26,937 nucleotides of DNA from Draconibacterium orientale. Its GTDB lineage: Bacteria > Bacteroidota > Bacteroidia > Bacteroidales > UBA1556. Each line of letters starts with the position of its first letter. Positions within the stretch are counted from its first letter, which is position 1. The stretch spans positions 1-26,937 of the forward strand of contig DZDC01000011.1 in NCBI GenBank assembly GCA_022736595.1, read 5' to 3'. The position numbers and the translations under genes are program-made. Below are positions 23,361-26,937 of this stretch, in pieces. Under the pieces are notes generated by a model that saw nothing but the letters and a program-made list of their open reading frames with translations, was not told where the DNA came from and ran no database searches.

Positions 23361-26192
23361 ATGATTCAAAAGTTTACTTTCTTAAGTTTAATCCTATTTA
23401 TTTTCACTTCAAATTCATTCGCACAAATTACTGATAAACAACCTCTTTCAGCTAAAAATTATAACGAATGGAAAAGCATTTCTAAAACTGCACTTTCCAA
23501 CGATGGCAAGTGGATTAGTTATGAAATAAATCCTCAAAAGGGGGATGGTTATATTTATCTATATTCCGTTGACAGCATGCGAACCGACTCTTTTAAAAGA
23601 GGAACAAGTGGCATTTTTACTGCTGATAATCAGTACTTAATATTTACCAAAGGAGTCCAATACGATACCCTTCGACAACTTAAATTGCGTAAAACGCCCA
23701 AAGGTAAAATGCCAAAAGATACCCTATGTTTAAAACCTCTCGGTGGCGATACCCTCATCCAAATACCTATGATGGAAGGGCTTAAATATGCTGAAAATAA
23801 GGTTGACTATATTGCCTTCATCAATAAAGCTGAGCCTGTAAAGACGGTACAACCTAAGAAAAAATGGAAATGTCGACTTTTCAAATCAAAAAAAACTGTG
23901 GTAGTACTTAAAGAGATTGAACAAGAAGGCGACGATATTAAGATTTTGCAACCCTCCTCCGGCAGAAGTTTTCAATTAAAAAAGGTGGATGAATATGAGT
24001 TTAACTACTACGGAAATTATTTGTTTGCACTTTATCAAAACAAACTCGATAGTCTTGAAGAGGTGGTGATTACCCGCCATCAGCTCGATTCAAATCGCGT
24101 TGATACCCTTTTTAAGACCATAGGTTTTGGCAAAGATTTAAGCATCGATCGTTCAGGTAATCAAGCTGTTTGGTTTGTATCAACAGACACCTTGGAAAAA
24201 AGTAGAAATTATGAGATGGTTTATTGGAACCACGATTCAATTACAACCTTCAAATTAGATTCCAATTCCGCATCCATGCCCAAGGGATTTGGACCTTCAA
24301 CCTATCAGAAACCCTATTTCGATTACTCAGGTTCTGCCTTGTTTTTTGGCATTGCTCCCCTACTCCGTCCTGAGCCAAAAGACACTTTATTGGAAGATGA
24401 AAAGTGTCAAGTGGATGTTTGGAATTATCAGGATGATTGGTTGCAACCACAACAAAACCTTATGGCCAAACAAATGAAAAGGAACTCCTTCCTTTCTGTT
24501 TTTTACCCTAAAAATGGACAGTGGGTGCAGTTAGAAGACAGTACTGTGAGTTCAGTTAGACCCTCCATTGTTGAAAAAACCAACAAAGCGGTTGGCATTG
24601 ATTCACGAAAATATGCCCGTGAAATGAGCTGGGACGATTCCTATAACGATTACTATATTAATGATTTAGAGACTGGAATCAACTTTCTTGTTGTTAAGCA
24701 TTTGAATGGGACTTTCCGTTTGTCTCCCAAAGCCAATTATGCCGTTTATTTTGAGCCCAAAGAAAAGAAATGGTATTCCGTTTCTACATCAGATCTCAAA
24801 AAAGTTGTACTGAATCAAAATCTCAATGTTAACTTCTACGATGAAGATTACGACATGGCTGGCGATCCCTCTGATTACGGCATTTCGGGTTGGTATGCTG
24901 ACGGAAATTATGTGGTGATTAACGACCGCTACGACCTGTGGAAATTCAGGTTGGATGGTTCTGAGTTGCCTGTAAATCTTACAAAAGGTTACGGGCGAAA
25001 ACATGATACCCGTTTTAGTTCAATAGATTTTGATCCTGAAGAACATATTTATTTTGACGAGGAAAATCCTAAAATGCTTATGGGTTTCAATGAAAAAGTA
25101 AAAAGTTCGGGTTATTTTAATTTATGCCTTGATAGTGCAAATAACCCTTATCGATTAATTCATAGCCATCACAGTTATTATCAACCTATTAAAGCCAAAA
25201 ATTCGGAAACTTTAGCTTTTAGAAGGTCAAGTTTTACTGAGTTTCCTAATTTACTTGTAACCAATACTTCATTTAAAGATGTAAAGTGTATCACAAACGC
25301 AAACCCTCAACAACAAAACTATCTTTGGGGCACGGTGGAGTTGGTGAACTGGAAAGCCTTTGACGGCACACCATATCAAGGACTTTTATACAAGCCTGAA
25401 AATTTTGACAGCACCAATTCGTATCCTATGATTGTATATTTTTACGAAAAGTACAGCGACGACATTCACAATCACTATATCCCCCGCCCCAGTTACAGTA
25501 CCATTAATTTCACTGAATATACAAGCAATGGATACCTTGTTTTTGTTCCAGATATTACCTACAAAATTGGTCATCCAGCCCAGTCTGCCTACAACAGCAT
25601 CGTTAGTGGAACTGAATTTCTAAAGAAAAATTCTTGGGTAAACGCCAAAAAAATTGGTATTCAAGGGCAAAGTTGGGGTGGTTATCAAGTAGCCATGTTG
25701 GTTACGATGACCAATATTTTTGCTTGTGGTGAGGCGGGAGCCCCCGTTAGCAATATGACCAGTGCTTACGGCGGTATTCGTTGGGGTTCGGGAATGAGCC
25801 GAGCTTTTCAATATGAAAAAACGCAAAGTAGAATTGGAAAAACTTTATGGGAATCCACCGATCTTTATATAGAAAATTCTCCTCTTTTTCATGCCCCAAA
25901 GGTACAAACACCCTTGCTAATCATGCACAACGACATGGATGGCGCCGTACCTTGGTATCAAGGTATTGAATACTTCTCAGCCCTGCGACGATTGGATAAA
26001 AAAGTTTGGATGCTGACCTACAACGACGACGACCATAATCTTATGAAATGGCCAAACCGAGTTGACTTAAGCATCAGAATGCAACAATTTTTCGATCATT
26101 ACCTCAAAGAGGCTCCCATGCCCGTGTGGATGAGTAAGGGAATTCCTGCTTGGGAAAAAGGAAAGAATAATGGATATCAACTGTCAGAGTAA
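23361..26192 (+). CDS. S9 family (prolyl oligopeptidase/DPP-like) serine peptidase, secreted
   Basis: A 943-residue exported peptidase with signal peptide MIQKFTFLSLILFIFTSNSFAQ. The long N-terminal part (about 30-650) is beta-rich and probably forms the propeller that limits substrate size. The C-terminal alpha/beta hydrolase domain carries the full triad: Ser771 in GQSWGGY, Asp860 in HNDMDGAVPW and His892 in DDDHNL. S9 enzymes of this layout cut short peptides, often after Pro or Ala, or remove dipeptides in the periplasm. A Lys-rich insertion (KPKKKWKCRLFKSKK, about 165-180) is unusual and may be a surface loop. DUF5063 follows 14 bp later, so the two are likely co-transcribed. Cleavage preference is not readable. 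Confidence 0.92.
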   Translation: MIQKFTFLSLILFIFTSNSFAQITDKQPLSAKNYNEWKSISKTALSNDGKWISYEINPQKGDGYIYLYSVDSMRTDSFKRGTSGIFTADNQYLIFTKGVQYDTLRQLKLRKTPKGKMPKDTLCLKPLGGDTLIQIPMMEGLKYAENKVDYIAFINKAEPVKTVQPKKKWKCRLFKSKKTVVVLKEIEQEGDDIKILQPSSGRSFQLKKVDEYEFNYYGNYLFALYQNKLDSLEEVVITRHQLDSNRVDTLFKTIGFGKDLSIDRSGNQAVWFVSTDTLEKSRNYEMVYWNHDSITTFKLDSNSASMPKGFGPSTYQKPYFDYSGSALFFGIAPLLRPEPKDTLLEDEKCQVDVWNYQDDWLQPQQNLMAKQMKRNSFLSVFYPKNGQWVQLEDSTVSSVRPSIVEKTNKAVGIDSRKYAREMSWDDSYNDYYINDLETGINFLVVKHLNGTFRLSPKANYAVYFEPKEKKWYSVSTSDLKKVVLNQNLNVNFYDEDYDMAGDPSDYGISGWYADGNYVVINDRYDLWKFRLDGSELPVNLTKGYGRKHDTRFSSIDFDPEEHIYFDEENPKMLMGFNEKVKSSGYFNLCLDSANNPYRLIHSHHSYYQPIKAKNSETLAFRRSSFTEFPNLLVTNTSFKDVKCITNANPQQQNYLWGTVELVNWKAFDGTPYQGLLYKPENFDSTNSYPMIVYFYEKYSDDIHNHYIPRPSYSTINFTEYTSNGYLVFVPDITYKIGHPAQSAYNSIVSGTEFLKKNSWVNAKKIGIQGQSWGGYQVAMLVTMTNIFACGEAGAPVSNMTSAYGGIRWGSGMSRAFQYEKTQSRIGKTLWESTDLYIENSPLFHAPKVQTPLLIMHNDMDGAVPWYQGIEYFSALRRLDKKVWMLTYNDDDHNLMKWPNRVDLSIRMQQFFDHYLKEAPMPVWMSKGIPAWEKGKNNGYQLSE

Positions 26193-26206
26193 TTTTATCA
26201 TTTTTT

Positions 26207-26743
26207 ATGGAACAACAAGAAGGAATCAAATCCAATTCGGTCTTAGATTTTATTAGAATAGCGCACGAATACTGTATCTTTACAGAAAGTATGTCGGGAA
26301 AGTTAATGCCGGAGGTGGTAGGATTTTATCAAAAACTATTGCCTTTAGTTTACTTAAAAGCAGCCCTTTTGCCTCAAATTGAAGCTGAAAGTGAAGATGA
26401 TTTTTATGAAAGATATGTTACCGAAGAACATTGGGAAAATGTTTTTACCGATGGCAAACTTATTTTTGGCATCGACGAACATTTCTTTCTGCTCGATGGC
26501 AATGGAGACACCTTAAAAAGCAGTATTTCAGAATCTTTAGCCGATATCTATCAAGAGTTGAAAGACTTTATTATTCTTTTTCAAAATCATCGAAATGCGG
26601 CCAAAGAATCAGCTCTTATTGCAGTGCGAGCAAACTTTATCGATCGATGGGGGCTTAGAATTACCGAACTTCTGCCCCAACTTCACAGGCTGATGTATGC
26701 ATCAGAATTGCAAAATTCAGCAGAGGAAGATTTATACAATTAG
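26207..26743 (+). CDS. DUF5063 family protein
   Basis: A 178-residue soluble, mostly helical, acidic protein. The start (VLDFIRIAHEYCIFTES, 17-33) and LLPLVYLKAALLP (46-58) match the DUF5063 family, common as a single-copy gene in Bacteroidota with no assigned function. There is no signal peptide or membrane helix, so it should be cytoplasmic. It begins 14 bp after the S9 peptidase stop with no promoter visible between them, which suggests one transcript. It appears full length. The family match rests on my recollection of its conserved EYC and LYLKA pattern. Confidence 0.8.
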   Translation: MEQQEGIKSNSVLDFIRIAHEYCIFTESMSGKLMPEVVGFYQKLLPLVYLKAALLPQIEAESEDDFYERYVTEEHWENVFTDGKLIFGIDEHFFLLDGNGDTLKSSISESLADIYQELKDFIILFQNHRNAAKESALIAVRANFIDRWGLRITELLPQLHRLMYASELQNSAEEDLYN

Positions 26744-26815
26744 TTTGGAATATAAATTGATAATACAATTCGTTCAAAAAATTAACCTAAACCTTGACCT
26801 ATAAACATTTAAACC

Positions 26816-26937
26816 ATGAAGAGAATTATTTTTTCAGCAATTTTGTTTCTTTTTGTTAGCCAATTAATGGCTCAGAAATCGGGCTACAACATTCAAGTCA
26901 AACTCCGAAACAATCAGGATACCAGTATTTTACTTGT
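26816..26937 (+). CDS. Secreted protein, N-terminus only (possibly DUF4369/thioredoxin-like)
   Basis: The frame runs open from the ATG at 26816 to the window edge, 40 codons. A clear signal peptide, KRIIFSAILFLFVSQLMAQ, is followed by GYNIQVKLRNNQDTSILL. This resembles the first beta strands of the DUF4369 domain that precedes many Bacteroidota periplasmic thiol-disulfide (TlpA/ResA-like) proteins, but too little is visible to be sure. Confidence 0.6.
   Translation, partial: MKRIIFSAILFLFVSQLMAQKSGYNIQVKLRNNQDTSILL

Noticed and set aside
26750..26790. Possible hairpin AATTG-ATAATA-CAATT after the DUF5063 gene
   Set aside because: A five-pair, AT-only weak stem without a T-tract. Not convincing as a terminator.
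1..26937. Search for a defence island, mobile element or CRISPR array
   Set aside because: No transposase, integrase, toxin-antitoxin pair, restriction genes or regularly spaced repeats are visible. DprA and the macrodomain protein are commonly chromosomal and do not by themselves mark a defence system.

Overview
This window looks like ordinary chromosome from an AT-rich member of the Bacteroidota (Flavobacteriia/Cytophagia-like). The evidence is a type IX secretion (T9SS) C-terminal sorting domain, several copies of the Bacteroidota promoter element TANNTTTG, little sign of Shine-Dalgarno sequences, DUF4293 and DUF5063 proteins, a tRNA without encoded CCA, and a DnaE polymerase carrying its own DnaQ-like exonuclease. 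I see no phage, insertion sequence, CRISPR array or plasmid module.

Layout, left to right. 1-1511 (-): a THUMP-domain rRNA/tRNA methyltransferase with a long basic repetitive tail, cut by the window edge. 1630-1735 (-): an intergenic stretch that looks like a small structured RNA with its own promoter and terminator. 1816-3295 (-): a macrodomain (ADP-ribose) hydrolase and a DUF2279 protein. 3398-7694 (+): a secreted TPR-like protein of unknown function overlapping an M23 peptidoglycan peptidase. 7759-7830 (+): tRNA-Arg(CCG) with its own promoter and terminator. 7894-10256 (-): a glycosyltransferase family 2 protein fused to a degenerate sugar-phosphate transferase module, followed by a small four-helix membrane protein. 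10427-12365 (+): a DUF2061 membrane protein overlapping an ArnT/PMT-like GT-C glycosyltransferase. 12367-12837 (-): a DUF4293 membrane protein. 13138-17379 (+): DNA polymerase III alpha. 17469-21416 (+): long-chain acyl-CoA synthetase, DprA and an LptF/LptG-type permease, closely spaced. 21422-23080 (-): RNase Z behind a secreted T9SS cargo gene whose sorting domain is interrupted by an in-frame stop. 23361-26743 (+): an S9 prolyl-oligopeptidase-family peptidase and a DUF5063 protein. 26816-26937 (+): the start of a secreted protein.

Many of the genes serve the envelope: cell-wall hydrolysis, polysaccharide or lipid glycosylation, LPS transport, secreted peptidases and T9SS cargo. They are interspersed with housekeeping genes for replication, RNA maturation and modification, and DNA uptake or recombination. 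I found no clearly new multi-gene system. The points most worth a second look are the candidate small RNA near 1.7 kb, the nonsense codon in the T9SS sorting domain, and the glycosyltransferase/degenerate transferase fusion.
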